NCBI GenBank assembly: GCA_001899585.1
Contig: MKWE01000031.1
Span: 273,188 to 337,187, forward strand
From: Rhodospirillales bacterium 70-18
GTDB lineage: Bacteria; Pseudomonadota; Alphaproteobacteria; Acetobacterales; Acetobacteraceae
Length of the DNA stretch: 64,000 nt
Direction of reading: 5' to 3'
How positions within the stretch are numbered: the first letter of the stretch is position 1; each line of letters opens with the position of its first letter. The notes under the pieces are model-generated. The model was not told where the DNA came from. It made no database searches and saw nothing but the letters and a program-made list of their open reading frames with translations. Positions 1 through 8,902 of the stretch are shown here, in pieces. The position numbers and the translations under genes are program-made.

Positions 1-14
1 GCCGCGCCCGCGCC

Positions 15-1292
15 TCAGCGCTCGGCGCCTGGTGAGGGCACCCGCGCCAGCAGCGCCGCCCCGGCCACCAGGAACACCACGATCACCCCCATCCCGGCCC
101 GCTGGCTGTGGAACGCCGCCGTCACCACCGCCAGCGCCGCCGGCCCCAGGAACGCGGTGACCCGGCCGGACAGCGCGAACAGCCCGAACCAGGCGGTGCG
201 CGCCTCCGCCGGCGCCATCCGCGCCATCATGCTGCGGCTAGCCGCCTGCGCCGGCCCCACGAACACCCCCAGCGACACCCCCAGCACCCAGAACAGCGCC
301 ACGTCATGCACCAGCAGCAGCGCCGTACCCAGCACGGAAAGCGCGAAAAGACTGGCCAAAACGCACGCTTTCGGCCCGATTTTGTCCTCGATCAGGGCGA
401 ATCCGGCCGCTCCAAGCCCCGCCGAGACGTTCAGCGCGATGCCGAACACCAGCACCTGTTTCGCGTCCAGCCCGAACTCCCCGGCCGCGTAGATGCCGCC
501 GAAGGCGAACAGCGTGGTCAGCCCGTCCATGAAAAACAGCCGCGCCAGCAGAAAGCGGCGCAGCGGCGCCACCCGCGCCACATCGCCCAGCACTCCCCGC
601 AGATCGGCCAGCCCCCCCCGCACCGCCGCCCCCCAGGGCTGCCGCCGCCCCGCCTCCGGCACGAACACCACGCAGGGCCAGGCGAACAGCGCCATCCACG
701 CGCCGGCCAGCAGGGCGGTGGCGCGTACCGGCTCGGCCTGTGCCGGGTCCAGCCCGAACGGCGGCGACGCGGGGGCCACCAGCACCACCAGGCACAGACC
801 CAGGCAGGTCAGCCCCCCGGCATAACCCGCCCCCCAGGCCAGCATCGACAGCCGGCCCAGCCGCGCCGGGCGGGCCAGGCCCGGCAGCATCGCGTTGTAG
901 AACACGCAGGCGATCTCGAACGCCACCGTCGCCAGCCCGGCCAGCCCCAGCGCCAGCGGCACATAGGCCGGCGCCGGGCGCACGAACCACAGCCCCAGCG
1001 TCGCCGCCACCATGATCGCGGTGGCCACGCCCAGCATCGCCCGCCGCCGCCCGCCGCGATCCGCCAGCGCCCCCAGCGGCACCGACAGCAGCGCGATCAG
1101 CACCCCCGCCGCCGCCTGCCCGCCGGCCCACAGCGCCGCTCCGCTGGCCGGATCGGGCGCCACCGCGCGGGTGAAATAGGTGGCGAACACGAAGGTGGAG
1201 ACCACCGTGGTAAACGCGCCATAGGCCCAGTCGTACAGCACCCAGGCGGCCACCGCCCGCCGCCCGCCCGCCATGCCATGCCCTGCCGCCAT
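15..1292 (-). CDS. MFS transporter, UMF1/Atg22-like family
   Basis: A 425-residue integral membrane protein of the major facilitator superfamily. The N-terminal segment carries YDWAYGAF (about residues 20-27), close to the YDWANSAF signature of the UMF1 family, followed by the MFS loop GALADRGGRRR (about 74-84) and some twelve hydrophobic stretches. The family contains proposed small-molecule exporters related to yeast Atg22; the substrate cannot be read from sequence. The chosen ATG lies just before the first conserved segment; the open frame runs to 1445, but that extension is Arg/Cys-rich and overlaps the promoter side of the divergent sulfotransferase-like gene. The gene is complete, ending with TGA at the window edge. 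Confidence 0.75.
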   Translation of the reverse strand: MAAGHGMAGGRRAVAAWVLYDWAYGAFTTVVSTFVFATYFTRAVAPDPASGAALWAGGQAAAGVLIALLSVPLGALADRGGRRRAMLGVATAIMVAATLGLWFVRPAPAYVPLALGLAGLATVAFEIACVFYNAMLPGLARPARLGRLSMLAWGAGYAGGLTCLGLCLVVLVAPASPPFGLDPAQAEPVRATALLAGAWMALFAWPCVVFVPEAGRRQPWGAAVRGGLADLRGVLGDVARVAPLRRFLLARLFFMDGLTTLFAFGGIYAAGEFGLDAKQVLVFGIALNVSAGLGAAGFALIEDKIGPKACVLASLFALSVLGTALLLVHDVALFWVLGVSLGVFVGPAQAASRSMMARMAPAEARTAWFGLFALSGRVTAFLGPAALAVVTAAFHSQRAGMGVIVVFLVAGAALLARVPSPGAER

Positions 1293-1444
1293 CGCCGCTC
1301 CAACTCGCCATCGCGGGCGATCCGGCCCCGGAATTGGCAATGGCACCGCCCCCGCCCCGGCGCAACCGGCGTGACGGCGGGCAACGCTTGCGGATATACA
1401 GGAGCCGCTCGAAAGTTCCGCACAGCGATGGGGTTGGCAGCGCA

Positions 1445-2365
1445 ATGAAGCTCGTGGTGCATATCGGATCGCACAAGGCGGGGTCGACCTCGATCCAGGA
1501 CTATTGCTTCCACCACCCCGAGGCGCTGCGGGCCGCCGGCATCCACTACCCCACCGGCTTCTTCACCCGTTTCCCGCGCCAGCATTCCGAGCTGAAGGAC
1601 CTGGTGCTGGCCAACGGCATGGACACCGTGCGCGGCTTCCTCCGCGCCGCCGCCGAGGCCGCCGAGGCGCAGGGCGCCGGCACCGTCTTCCTCTCCGGCG
1701 AGGACCTGTCCGCCCTCGGCCCGGGCCTGGCCCACCGCTTCCAGACCGCCGTGGCCGGGCTGTTCAGCGAGACCGAGGTGGTGCTGGTGGTGCGCAACAA
1801 GCGCGACTACCTGTATTCCTCCTACAAGCACCACCTGCTGCATGTCGGCCCGACCGGGGAGCATGATTTCGTCGCCCGGCAGAAATTCTCGCCCCGCCGC
1901 ACCGCCGCCGCCTGGGCTGGCCTGAAGGGCGTGAACCTGACGGTGCTGTCGTTCGAGGCGATGAAGCACGACCTGCTGGCGCAGTTCTTCCGCCATGTCT
2001 TCGCCATCGAGGTGCGCGACAACATCGTCAGCAACGGCTCGCTGGACTACATAACCCTGATGGTGGTGAACGCGCTGGTGAAGGATGGCGGCCCGCAGGC
2101 GATGGCGGCGGCGATGAAGGTGAACGCGCGGCACGCGCTGGCCTTCCACCTGCCGATCGAGAACGTCATTGCCGACAACCTGGACCGCCAGTACCCGGAC
2201 GAGGACTGGGTGATCCCCGGCCACGACCTCGGCCCCGCCGTGCTGGAACGCCGGGTGATGCCCACGGCGGGTGCCGACCCGGTGCTGGTCTGCCGCAAGA
2301 TGGCCGAGCTGTTCGCGGCGCTGGAACCGGTTTTCGCGGCGCAGCGCCTGCCGGGCGCCGCCTGA
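1445..2365 (+). CDS. Sulfotransferase-family protein
   Basis: A 306-residue protein beginning with a beta strand and a PAPS-binding loop-like motif (IGSHKAGSTSIQ, about residues 7-18). A second family hallmark lies near residues 113-125, where VVLVVRNKRDYLYS resembles the 3'-phosphate-binding strand and helix (R...S) of PAPS-dependent sulfotransferases. Such enzymes move sulfate from PAPS to sugars, lipids or peptides; the acceptor is unknown. The ATG at 1445 was chosen because it starts directly at the first strand; the longer frame from 1334 has an Arg/Pro-rich, unlikely N-terminus. The ribosome-binding site is weak. It is divergent from the MFS gene and 38 bp upstream of a secreted protease; no functional link is evident. 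Confidence 0.7.
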   Translation: MKLVVHIGSHKAGSTSIQDYCFHHPEALRAAGIHYPTGFFTRFPRQHSELKDLVLANGMDTVRGFLRAAAEAAEAQGAGTVFLSGEDLSALGPGLAHRFQTAVAGLFSETEVVLVVRNKRDYLYSSYKHHLLHVGPTGEHDFVARQKFSPRRTAAAWAGLKGVNLTVLSFEAMKHDLLAQFFRHVFAIEVRDNIVSNGSLDYITLMVVNALVKDGGPQAMAAAMKVNARHALAFHLPIENVIADNLDRQYPDEDWVIPGHDLGPAVLERRVMPTAGADPVLVCRKMAELFAALEPVFAAQRLPGAA

Positions 2366-2403
2366 CCCGCTTGCCACATTCCCTGGCGGAGAGACCCCCG
2401 ACG

Positions 2404-3456
2404 ATGCCCCGCGCCCCTGCCCCGCGCCACCGGCTGTTCCTGGCGGCCGTCCTGCTGGCCGTGGCGGCCGGCCCGGCGCTGGCGCAGCAGCGCCCCGCCG
2501 GCACCCGTCCCACCAGCACCGGCAGCGGCTTCCTGGTGGGCGATACCTGGGCGCTGACCAACCACCACGTGGTCGCCGGCTGCACCCGCATCGTGGTGCG
2601 CAACGACCGCCGGCAGACTGCCACCGCCACCGTGCAGGCCGACGACCCGGCACGCGACCTGGCGCTGCTGGCGGTGCCGCCCGGCGCCGGCACGCCGCTG
2701 GTGTTCCGCGACGGCCCGCCGGTGGAGCGCGGCGAGCAGGTGGTCACCTACGGGTTCCCGCTCTATGGCCTGCTCACCTCCGGCCCCACGCTGACCACCG
2801 GCGATGTCAGCGCGCTCAGCGGCATCGGCGACAACCCGCTGCATCTTCAGATCAGCGCGCCGGTGCAGCCGGGCAATTCCGGCGGGCCGGTGATGGACCG
2901 CAACGGCCACGTGATCGGCGTCGTGGTCTCCAAGCTGAACGCGCTGCGGGTGTCCAAGCTGACCGGGGGCGACGTGCCGCAGAACGTGAACTTCGCCATC
3001 AAGGGCACCGAGGCCGCCGCCTTCCTGGCCGCCCATGGCGTCGCGCCGAAGCTGGCCGCCAGCACCGGGGCGGAGCTGCGCCCGGCCCAGGTGGGGGAGC
3101 TTGCCAATGCCGGCACGCTGTTCGTGGAATGCTTCGGCGGCCCGCGCCACGAGCCGGCGGCCGCCCCGACTTCCGGCCCAACCGCGACGCGCAAGGCGCA
3201 GGACGATCCTTCGTTCCGCCTGGTCAACCGCGCCGACCAGCCGATCAAGGAGTTGTTCGCCACCCTGTCGGGCAGCCGCACCTGGGGCCGCAACCGGCTT
3301 GTCGGGAGCGTGGTGGCGCCCGGCGCGGCGCATGTGGTGCGCCTGCCGCGCGGCGGCGGCTGCGTCTACGACCTGCGCGTGGTCTATGCCGACGGGCGCG
3401 GGCGGGAGCGCAAGAACGTCAACCTGTGCGCGGTGACGGACGTGCCGGCGTCCTGA
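2404..3456 (+). CDS. Secreted trypsin-like serine protease
   Basis: A 350-residue exported serine peptidase of the trypsin/DegP fold. An N-terminal signal peptide (about residues 8-28, ending PALAQ) targets it to the periplasm. The catalytic triad is visible: His55 in TNHHVV, Asp85 in ARDLALL and Ser159 in GNSGGPV. No PDZ domain follows. Instead, after an Ala/Pro linker near residue 255, there is a C-terminal module of about 80 residues with a WGRNRL motif and cysteines near both ends, a type often attached to periplasmic proteins in this order but without a known function. The start at 2404 follows a GGAGAG ribosome-binding site; an upstream in-frame ATG at 2371 gives a poorer start. Confidence 0.85.
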   Translation: MPRAPAPRHRLFLAAVLLAVAAGPALAQQRPAGTRPTSTGSGFLVGDTWALTNHHVVAGCTRIVVRNDRRQTATATVQADDPARDLALLAVPPGAGTPLVFRDGPPVERGEQVVTYGFPLYGLLTSGPTLTTGDVSALSGIGDNPLHLQISAPVQPGNSGGPVMDRNGHVIGVVVSKLNALRVSKLTGGDVPQNVNFAIKGTEAAAFLAAHGVAPKLAASTGAELRPAQVGELANAGTLFVECFGGPRHEPAAAPTSGPTATRKAQDDPSFRLVNRADQPIKELFATLSGSRTWGRNRLVGSVVAPGAAHVVRLPRGGGCVYDLRVVYADGRGRERKNVNLCAVTDVPAS

Positions 3457-3458
3457 CG

Positions 3459-3585
3459 CATGAGGCGAGGCGGGGAGAGGGGCGAAGCCCTCTTTCCTTC
3501 ATGATTCAAATATACCCGAAACCCATATTGGCCTTTCTTCCCCTTTCTCCCCCCGTTCGTCTCCCCGCCTTCCCGCCTCCATGTG
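3459..3585. repeat. Imperfect purine/pyrimidine inverted repeat
   Basis: The 268-bp gap between the protease and the sugar permease holds no gene. It has a G-rich left arm (GAGGCGAGGCGGGGAG, from about 3461) and a C/T-rich right arm (CTCCCCGCCTTCCCGCCTCC, about 3561-3580) separated by a short A/T-rich stretch, ending CCATGTGAAT. The same ending and similar arms occur in the convergent gap after ipdC near 13.9 kb, so this looks like a second, degenerate intergenic repeat type. It could act as a transcription terminator for the protease gene. Confidence 0.4.
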
Positions 3586-3724
3586 AATCCTCCTTCCTTA
3601 TCCCGGCAGCGATGGCAGGGCGGCCCTTCCCTCCGCGCCATCCCCCGCTATGATCGGCCGGCGAATAAAAACCTGACGAGGAACCGCCTGTGACACGCCA
3701 GACCGACCCGGACCGCGACGGCCG

Positions 3725-4639
3725 ATGAGCGCCGCGATCCAGGCAGCCCGCCGCCCGCCCTCCACCGGCATGACGGGGCGCAACTATGCCCGCCGCTACT
3801 GGCCCTTCGTGGTGCCGGCCGGGCTGGTGGTGTTCGCGGTGATCGTGTTCCCGTGGTTCTTCACGCTGTACATGTCGGCGCACGAGTTCAAGATCGGCTC
3901 GCCGCTGATCTATGTTGGGTTCGACAATTACGCGCGCCTGTTCACCGACGAGCGGTTCCTCTGGTCGGTGGTGCGCACGCTGTATTTCACCCTGCTCGCG
4001 GTGGTCTTTCCGGTCGTGCTGGGGGTGGCCGCCGCGGTGGTGTTCCATCGCCGCTTCCCGCTGCGCGGCCTCGCGCGCACCATCTTCATCCTGCCGATGA
4101 TGGCCACCCCGGTGGCGGTGGCGCTGGTATGGACCATGATGTTCCACCCGCAGCTCGGCGTGCTGAACTACCTGCTCACCTCCGCCGGCCTGCCGCCGTC
4201 GCAATGGAGCTACGACCCGGTGACCGTCATCCCCACGCTGGTGATGGTGGAAACCTGGCAATGGACGCCGCTGGTGATGCTGATCGTGCTCGGCGGGCTG
4301 GCCAGCCTGCCGACCGACCCGTACGAGGCGGCGCGGCTGGACGGCGCCAGCGGCTGGGCGATGTTCCGCCACATCACGCTGCCGCTGGTCTGGCCGCACA
4401 TCATCGTCGCCCTGGTGATCCGCACCATCGACGCGCTGAAGGCGTTCGACCTCATCTTCGTCATCAGCAACGGCGGCCCCGGCACGTCGAGCGAGACCAT
4501 GAACATCTTCCTCTATCTGCAGGCCTTCTCGTTCTACAACATGGGCTATGCCTCGGCGGTGACGGTGGTGTTCTTCGTCATCATCCTGTTGGTCAGCCTG
4601 GTGCTGTTCACCGCCCGCCGGCAGGAGAAATGGCAATGA
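3725..4639 (+). CDS. Sugar ABC transporter permease (MalF/UgpA type)
   Basis: A 304-residue inner-membrane permease of the carbohydrate-uptake CUT1 class with about six membrane helices. The coupling (EAA) motif YEAARLDGASGWAMFRHITLP lies near residues 200-220 and would contact the ATPase. Its stop overlaps the next permease gene (ATGA), so the two are translationally coupled and probably form a heterodimer. Neither a sugar-binding protein nor an ATPase gene flanks the pair, unusual for this transporter class; the remaining subunits must lie elsewhere or the system is a remnant. The ATG at 3725 overlaps no upstream gene; the ribosome-binding site is not obvious. Confidence 0.85.
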   Translation: MSAAIQAARRPPSTGMTGRNYARRYWPFVVPAGLVVFAVIVFPWFFTLYMSAHEFKIGSPLIYVGFDNYARLFTDERFLWSVVRTLYFTLLAVVFPVVLGVAAAVVFHRRFPLRGLARTIFILPMMATPVAVALVWTMMFHPQLGVLNYLLTSAGLPPSQWSYDPVTVIPTLVMVETWQWTPLVMLIVLGGLASLPTDPYEAARLDGASGWAMFRHITLPLVWPHIIVALVIRTIDALKAFDLIFVISNGGPGTSSETMNIFLYLQAFSFYNMGYASAVTVVFFVIILLVSLVLFTARRQEKWQ

Positions 4640-5529
4640 GCGGCACCGCGCGCGCGCCGGAAGCGCTGCCGGCCCGCGCCGCCCTGGTGCGCCGGCGCCG
4701 GCCGTTCAGCCTGCGCCGGCTGGGCGGCAACATCGCCTTCGGGCTGGCGGTGGTGGCGCTGGTCTCGCCGGCGCTGCTGGTGTTCCTGTGGATGCTGTCG
4801 CTCTCGTTGAAGAACGAGGTGGACAACATGGCCTTCCCGCCGGTGTTCATCCCCAACCCGCCGACGCTGGCCAACTTCATCGACGTGATCCAGAAGAACG
4901 ACTGGTTCAGCTACACCTACAACTCGGTGGTGGTGTCGTTCACCGCCACCGGGCTGGCGCTGCTGCTGGGCGTGCCGGCCGGCTTCGGCATCGCCAAGGC
5001 CAAGGCGGCCAAGGCGGCGGCCCTGATCATGATCGCGCGCGTCACCCCCGGCCTGTCCTACCTCATCCCGCTGTTCCTGATGTTCCAGTGGCTGGGGCTG
5101 ACCGGCACGCTGACGCCGATCATCATCACCCATCTGGTGATCACCGTGCCGATCGTGGTGTGGGTGATGATCGGCTTCTTCGAGGGGCTGCCGCACGAGC
5201 TGGAGGAGGCCGCCCTGGTGGACGGCGCCACCATCTGGCAGGCGTTCCGCTACATCGCCATGCCGCTGGCGCGGCCGGGCATCGTGGTGGCGATGATCCT
5301 GTCGTTCATCTTCAGCTGGAACAATTTCATCTTCGGCGTGGTGCTGGCCGGGCGCGAGACGCGCACCCTGCCGGTGGCGGTGTACAACGTGCTGACCTTC
5401 GAGCAGGTGAGCTGGGGCCCGCTGGCCGCCGCCGCCCTGATGGTGACGGCCCCGGTGCTGCTCCTGACCCTGCTGATGCAGAAGGAAATCGTGGCCGGGC
5501 TGACCGCGGGCGGCGTCAAGGGCGGCTGA
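4636..5529 (+). CDS. Sugar ABC transporter permease (MalG type)
   Basis: A 297-residue permease, partner of the preceding MalF-like protein. It has an Arg-rich cytoplasmic N-terminus, about six transmembrane helices, and an EAA coupling loop (LEEAALVDGATIWQAFRYIA), then PLARPG, typical of the MalG/UgpE side of CUT1 transporters. The ATG at 4636 overlaps the upstream TGA (ATGA); another ATG two codons earlier at 4630 is possible. The next gene on this strand starts 258 bp later and is unrelated, so the cluster stops at two permeases. The substrate is unknown. Confidence 0.85.
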   Translation: MSGTARAPEALPARAALVRRRRPFSLRRLGGNIAFGLAVVALVSPALLVFLWMLSLSLKNEVDNMAFPPVFIPNPPTLANFIDVIQKNDWFSYTYNSVVVSFTATGLALLLGVPAGFGIAKAKAAKAAALIMIARVTPGLSYLIPLFLMFQWLGLTGTLTPIIITHLVITVPIVVWVMIGFFEGLPHELEEAALVDGATIWQAFRYIAMPLARPGIVVAMILSFIFSWNNFIFGVVLAGRETRTLPVAVYNVLTFEQVSWGPLAAAALMVTAPVLLLTLLMQKEIVAGLTAGGVKGG

Positions 5530-5730
5530 CCCGCGCCCTCCCCGCCCCGGCGCTGGGGCCAATCGCGCAGACGTGACGTGCCCGGGCGCCGCCTGCGCCC
5601 GGTTCGCCTTGCGCGGCCCCGGCCATTGCCCCCACGATCCGGCCCATACAGCAGGCGTGCCGGCGGCGTCCGCGGGGTCATTCCAACGGCCTAGTCCGTC
5701 AGCGGAGTCACCGGCAATCGGCTTATTTGC

Positions 5731-5740
5731 TAGAATAATC
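5731..5740 (+). promoter_or_regulatory. Possible promoter element upstream of epimerase gene
   Basis: The 258-bp stretch between the permease pair and the epimerase gene has no gene. Inside it a local A/T-rich patch (TTATTTGCTAGAATAATC, about 5723-5740) stands out from the GC-rich surroundings and contains TAGAAT, a plausible -10 hexamer about 50 bp before the GTG start. No convincing -35 box was found. Confidence 0.3.
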
Positions 5741-5787
5741 TGGCGGGTCGGGCGTTTGCCGGCCGGCATGCATTTGCGGAGCAACCC

Positions 5788-6723
5788 GTGGCTCTCTACC
5801 TCATCACCGGCGGCGCGGGCTTCATCGGCTCCCATCTGGCGGACAGCCTGCTGGCAGGCGGGCACCAGGTGCGCGTGCTCGACGATTTCTCCACCGGGCG
5901 GATGGAAAACCTGGACCAGCGGTGCCAGGTGCTGCGCGGCGACATCCTGGACCCGGCCGCCCTGCGCCGCGCGATGGCCGGCGCGGCGGGCTGCTTCCAC
6001 CTCGCCGCCATCGCCTCGGTCGCGCGCGCCAACGAGGCATGGCTGGCCACCCACAAGGTGAACCAGTGCGGCAGCGTGGCGGTGCTGGATGCCGCCTGCG
6101 AGGCCGGGCGCATCCCGGTGGTCTATGCCTCCTCCGCCGCCATCTACGGCGACGTGTCCGGCCGCGCGGCGCGCGAGGACATGGCGCCGGCGCCGCTCAC
6201 CGCTTATGGCGCCGACAAGCTGGGCAGCGAGCTGCACGCACGGGTCGGCTGGGGCGTGCACCGGCTGCCCACCTTCGGGCTGCGGCTGTTCAACGTGTAT
6301 GGACCGCGCCAGGACCCCAATTCGCCCTATAGCGGCGTGATCTCCATCTTCGCCCGGCTGGTCGCCGGCGGCAGCCCGGTCTGCGTGCATGGCGACGGGG
6401 CGCAGCTGCGCGACTTCGTCTATGTGCAGGACGTGGTGGCGCATTTCCGCGCGGCGATGCAGCGGCTGGAGGCGGCGCAAGGCTGCGACGTGGTGAACGT
6501 CTGCACCGGCCGGGGCACCACGGTGCTGGACCTGGTGGGCATACTGGGCCATATCCACGGCCGGCTGCCGCGCGTCACCCACGGCCCGGCGCGGCCGGGG
6601 GACATCCGCCAGTCGCTCGGCGACCCGGCGCGGGCGATCGCCAGCCTGGGCGTGGCCGCGCGCACCACGCTGCACGACGGCCTTTCCACCACCCTGACCA
6701 GCCTGGCGCCCCAAGCCGCCTGA
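5788..6723 (+). CDS. NAD-dependent epimerase/dehydratase (UDP-glucose 4-epimerase-like)
   Basis: A 311-residue extended short-chain dehydrogenase. The NAD-binding GGAGFIG (residues 8-14) opens the Rossmann fold, a Ser-rich strand YASSA (113-117) and the catalytic pair Tyr140-x3-Lys144 (YGADK) follow, with LFNVYGPRQDP further on, typical of nucleotide-sugar epimerases. These enzymes interconvert or dehydrate UDP/GDP sugars for polysaccharide or LPS precursors; the exact sugar cannot be assigned. Translation starts at GTG 5788 preceded by GCGGA. It is convergent with the GNAT gene, with only six bases between the two stops. Confidence 0.85.
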   Translation: MALYLITGGAGFIGSHLADSLLAGGHQVRVLDDFSTGRMENLDQRCQVLRGDILDPAALRRAMAGAAGCFHLAAIASVARANEAWLATHKVNQCGSVAVLDAACEAGRIPVVYASSAAIYGDVSGRAAREDMAPAPLTAYGADKLGSELHARVGWGVHRLPTFGLRLFNVYGPRQDPNSPYSGVISIFARLVAGGSPVCVHGDGAQLRDFVYVQDVVAHFRAAMQRLEAAQGCDVVNVCTGRGTTVLDLVGILGHIHGRLPRVTHGPARPGDIRQSLGDPARAIASLGVAARTTLHDGLSTTLTSLAPQAA

Positions 6724-6729
6724 CCCTCC

Positions 6730-7170
6730 CTACCCCATCGGATAATCGTAGCGGATGAAGCCCGAAAAACGCGCCAGCCGGTCGTAAAGCTGGCGGGCGG
6801 TGGCGTTGTCGGTCTGGGTCTGCCAGTACAGCCGCGGGCTGCCGACCTCGCGCGCCGCCTCGGCCACCGCCTCGATCAGCTTGCGCCCGTGCCCGCCGCC
6901 GCGCTGCGCCGGGTCCACGAACAGGTCCTGCAGGTAGCAGACCGGCACGGTGGTCCAGCAGCTTTCGTGGAACAGGAAATGGGTGATACCGACCAGCCGG
7001 CCCTGCGCGTCGCGCGAGCCGCGGCCGTGCAGGCGGCCGTCCATCAGTCCGGCCCAAGTGTGCTCGTACTGCGACGGCGGCAGGGTGGTGTTGTAGAAGG
7101 CGAGGTAGCCGGTCCACAGCTCGGCCCAGCGCGGGCGGTCGTCCATCAGGAACGGGGTGACGGTGCTCAT
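6730..7170 (-). CDS. GNAT-family N-acetyltransferase
   Basis: A 146-residue single-domain acetyltransferase. The acetyl-CoA pyrophosphate loop is visible as QRGGGHGRKLI (about residues 89-99) after the beta-4 strand YLQDLFVDP, and the C-terminal half has the N-A-x-x-LY element (TDNATARQLYDRL) near residues 116-128. Substrate unknown. Its start overlaps the end of the upstream cupin gene by 4 bp, so the two are probably co-transcribed and coupled. Confidence 0.85.
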   Translation of the reverse strand: MSTVTPFLMDDRPRWAELWTGYLAFYNTTLPPSQYEHTWAGLMDGRLHGRGSRDAQGRLVGITHFLFHESCWTTVPVCYLQDLFVDPAQRGGGHGRKLIEAVAEAAREVGSPRLYWQTQTDNATARQLYDRLARFSGFIRYDYPMG

Positions 7171-7502
7171 GCGGTTTCGCCTCCTTCGGGGCCATAGAAC
7201 ATCACCCAGGTGCCGAAATCCCCGGTGAAGTCCTCGAAACGATGCGCCACTCCGGCGGCGACGAACAGGGCATCGCCGGGGGCGAAGCGGAACCGCTCCT
7301 CGCCGCGGCGGAACCAGCCGCTGCCGCTGGCCACCACGTAGACCTCGTCGCGGCTGTGCGGGGCCTGCCGGTCCTCGCCTTGCGGCGCGTACCAGCGCAA
7401 TTCCAGGCTGCCATGGGCGAGCAGCAGGGCGGAGGCGCGGCCGGGCGGAAGCGGCGCGGCGTGGGCGGCGGCGAGCGGGAAATGGGCCGGGGCGGCGGGC
7501 AT
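7167..7502 (-). CDS. Small cupin-domain protein
   Basis: A 111-residue single cupin barrel. The first cupin motif appears as HSRDEVYVVASGSGWF with a metal-binding His and Glu, and the second as PGDALFVAAGVAHRFED, with Pro-Gly-Asp and His. Such small cupins bind a divalent metal and act as dioxygenases, isomerases or sensors; no substrate is suggested. It precedes and overlaps the GNAT gene by 4 bp. About 100 bp separates it from folC, with no visible feature in between. Confidence 0.75.
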   Translation of the reverse strand: MPAAPAHFPLAAAHAAPLPPGRASALLLAHGSLELRWYAPQGEDRQAPHSRDEVYVVASGSGWFRRGEERFRFAPGDALFVAAGVAHRFEDFTGDFGTWVMFYGPEGGETA

Positions 7503-7603
7503 GCGGCGTCTCCTTGGCGATCGGGCAGCGCAGGCTGGAGCGGAATTGGCCTGTCCGACAGGACCGGATCGCGGCGGCGGGCGCGGTCCAATCGCCGGGC
7601 CGT

Positions 7604-8902
7604 TCAGTGCCCCACCCAGCCCTCCGCCTTCAGCACCTCGCCGGCCAGATAGAGGCTGCCGCAGATCAGCACGCGGGCCGGCCCGCCCTCACGCGGCAGG
7701 GCACGTAACGCCGCGGCCACCGTCGGCCCCGGCCGCGCCACACCGCCGGAGGCCGCCACGATCGCCGCCACCGGCAAGGCGAGGTGCTGGCCCGGCTCGG
7801 CCACCGCCCACAGGCTGGCGGCGTGCGGCAGCAGCGGGCGGAGGAATTCGGCGGAATCCTTGGCCTGCTTCATGCCGACGATCAGATGCACCGGCCGGTC
7901 GGCCCAGCCGGCCAGATGCTCGGCCAGCACCACCCCGGCGCCGGGGTTGTGCCCGCCATCCAGCCATAATTCCCAATCCGCCGGCAGCAGCGCCGCCAGC
8001 CGGCCATGCAGGCGCTGCATCCGCGCCGGCCACTCCGCCGTCGCCACCCCGCGCGCGATCGCGCCGTCGGCCACGCCGAGTCCGGCCGCACGCAGCGTGG
8101 CCACCGCGATGCCGGCATTGTCGGTCTGGTGCGGCCCCAGCAGCGAGGGCGGCGGCAGATCCAGCGTGCCGGCGGCGTCGCTGTAGCGCAGCCCGGCGGC
8201 GGCGCGCGCAATCTCCCAGTCCCGCCCGCGCGCCAGCAGCCTGGCGCCGCGCGCATCGGCCTGGGCCTGGAGCACGGCGAGCGCCTCCGGGGCCTGGGCT
8301 CCGGTGGCCACGGGGGCGCTTTTCTTGATGATTCCGGCCTTTTCGAAGGCGATTTTGGCCAAGGAATCACCCAAAAACTCGCGGTGATCGAGCGACAGCG
8401 CGGTGATCGCGCAGGCGGCCGGATGGTCGATCACGTTGGTCGCGTCGAACCGCCCGCCCAGGCCGACTTCCAGCACGCACAGGTCGGCCGGCACACGGGC
8501 GAACAGCAGGAAGGTGGCGGCCATCAGCATTTCGAACACGGTGACCGGCGCGCCGGCGTTCACCCGCTCCACCTCCTCCAGCGCCGCTTCCAGCGTGGCG
8601 TCGTCCACCAGGCGGCCGGCGAGGCGGATGCGCTCGTTGAAGCGCACCAGATGCGGCGAGGTGGTGACGTGCACGCGCAGGCCCGCCGCCTCGCCCATCG
8701 CGCGCAGGAAGGCGCAGGTGCTGCCCTTGCCGTTGGTGCCGGCCACGTGCAGCACCGGCGGCAGGCGCCGCTCCGGGTGGTCGAGGGCGGTCAGCAGGCG
8801 GTGCAGCCGGTCCAGGCTGAGGTCGATCAGCCGCGGGTACAGGCCGTGCAGCCGATCGATGATCGCCTCGGCCCGCCCTGGCCCGGGTGGTGCGTCGCTC
8901 AA
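7604..8902 (-). CDS. folC: Bifunctional folylpolyglutamate synthase/dihydrofolate synthase
   Basis: A 432-residue Mur-ligase-like ATP-dependent enzyme that adds glutamate to dihydropteroate and to tetrahydrofolates in the cytoplasm. The ATP loop GTNGKGS lies at about residues 55-61, preceded by LHVA; the TSPHLVRFNERI substrate segment, the LEVGLGGRFDATN motif and the C-terminal LDGGHNPGA element are all present. The start is a TTG at 8900-8902 forming a TTGA overlap with the accD stop, giving translational coupling; no ATG lies nearby in frame. The order trpB-trpA-accD-folC is a conserved alphaproteobacterial arrangement. Confidence 0.93.
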   Translation of the reverse strand: MSDAPPGPGRAEAIIDRLHGLYPRLIDLSLDRLHRLLTALDHPERRLPPVLHVAGTNGKGSTCAFLRAMGEAAGLRVHVTTSPHLVRFNERIRLAGRLVDDATLEAALEEVERVNAGAPVTVFEMLMAATFLLFARVPADLCVLEVGLGGRFDATNVIDHPAACAITALSLDHREFLGDSLAKIAFEKAGIIKKSAPVATGAQAPEALAVLQAQADARGARLLARGRDWEIARAAAGLRYSDAAGTLDLPPPSLLGPHQTDNAGIAVATLRAAGLGVADGAIARGVATAEWPARMQRLHGRLAALLPADWELWLDGGHNPGAGVVLAEHLAGWADRPVHLIVGMKQAKDSAEFLRPLLPHAASLWAVAEPGQHLALPVAAIVAASGGVARPGPTVAAALRALPREGGPARVLICGSLYLAGEVLKAEGWVGH

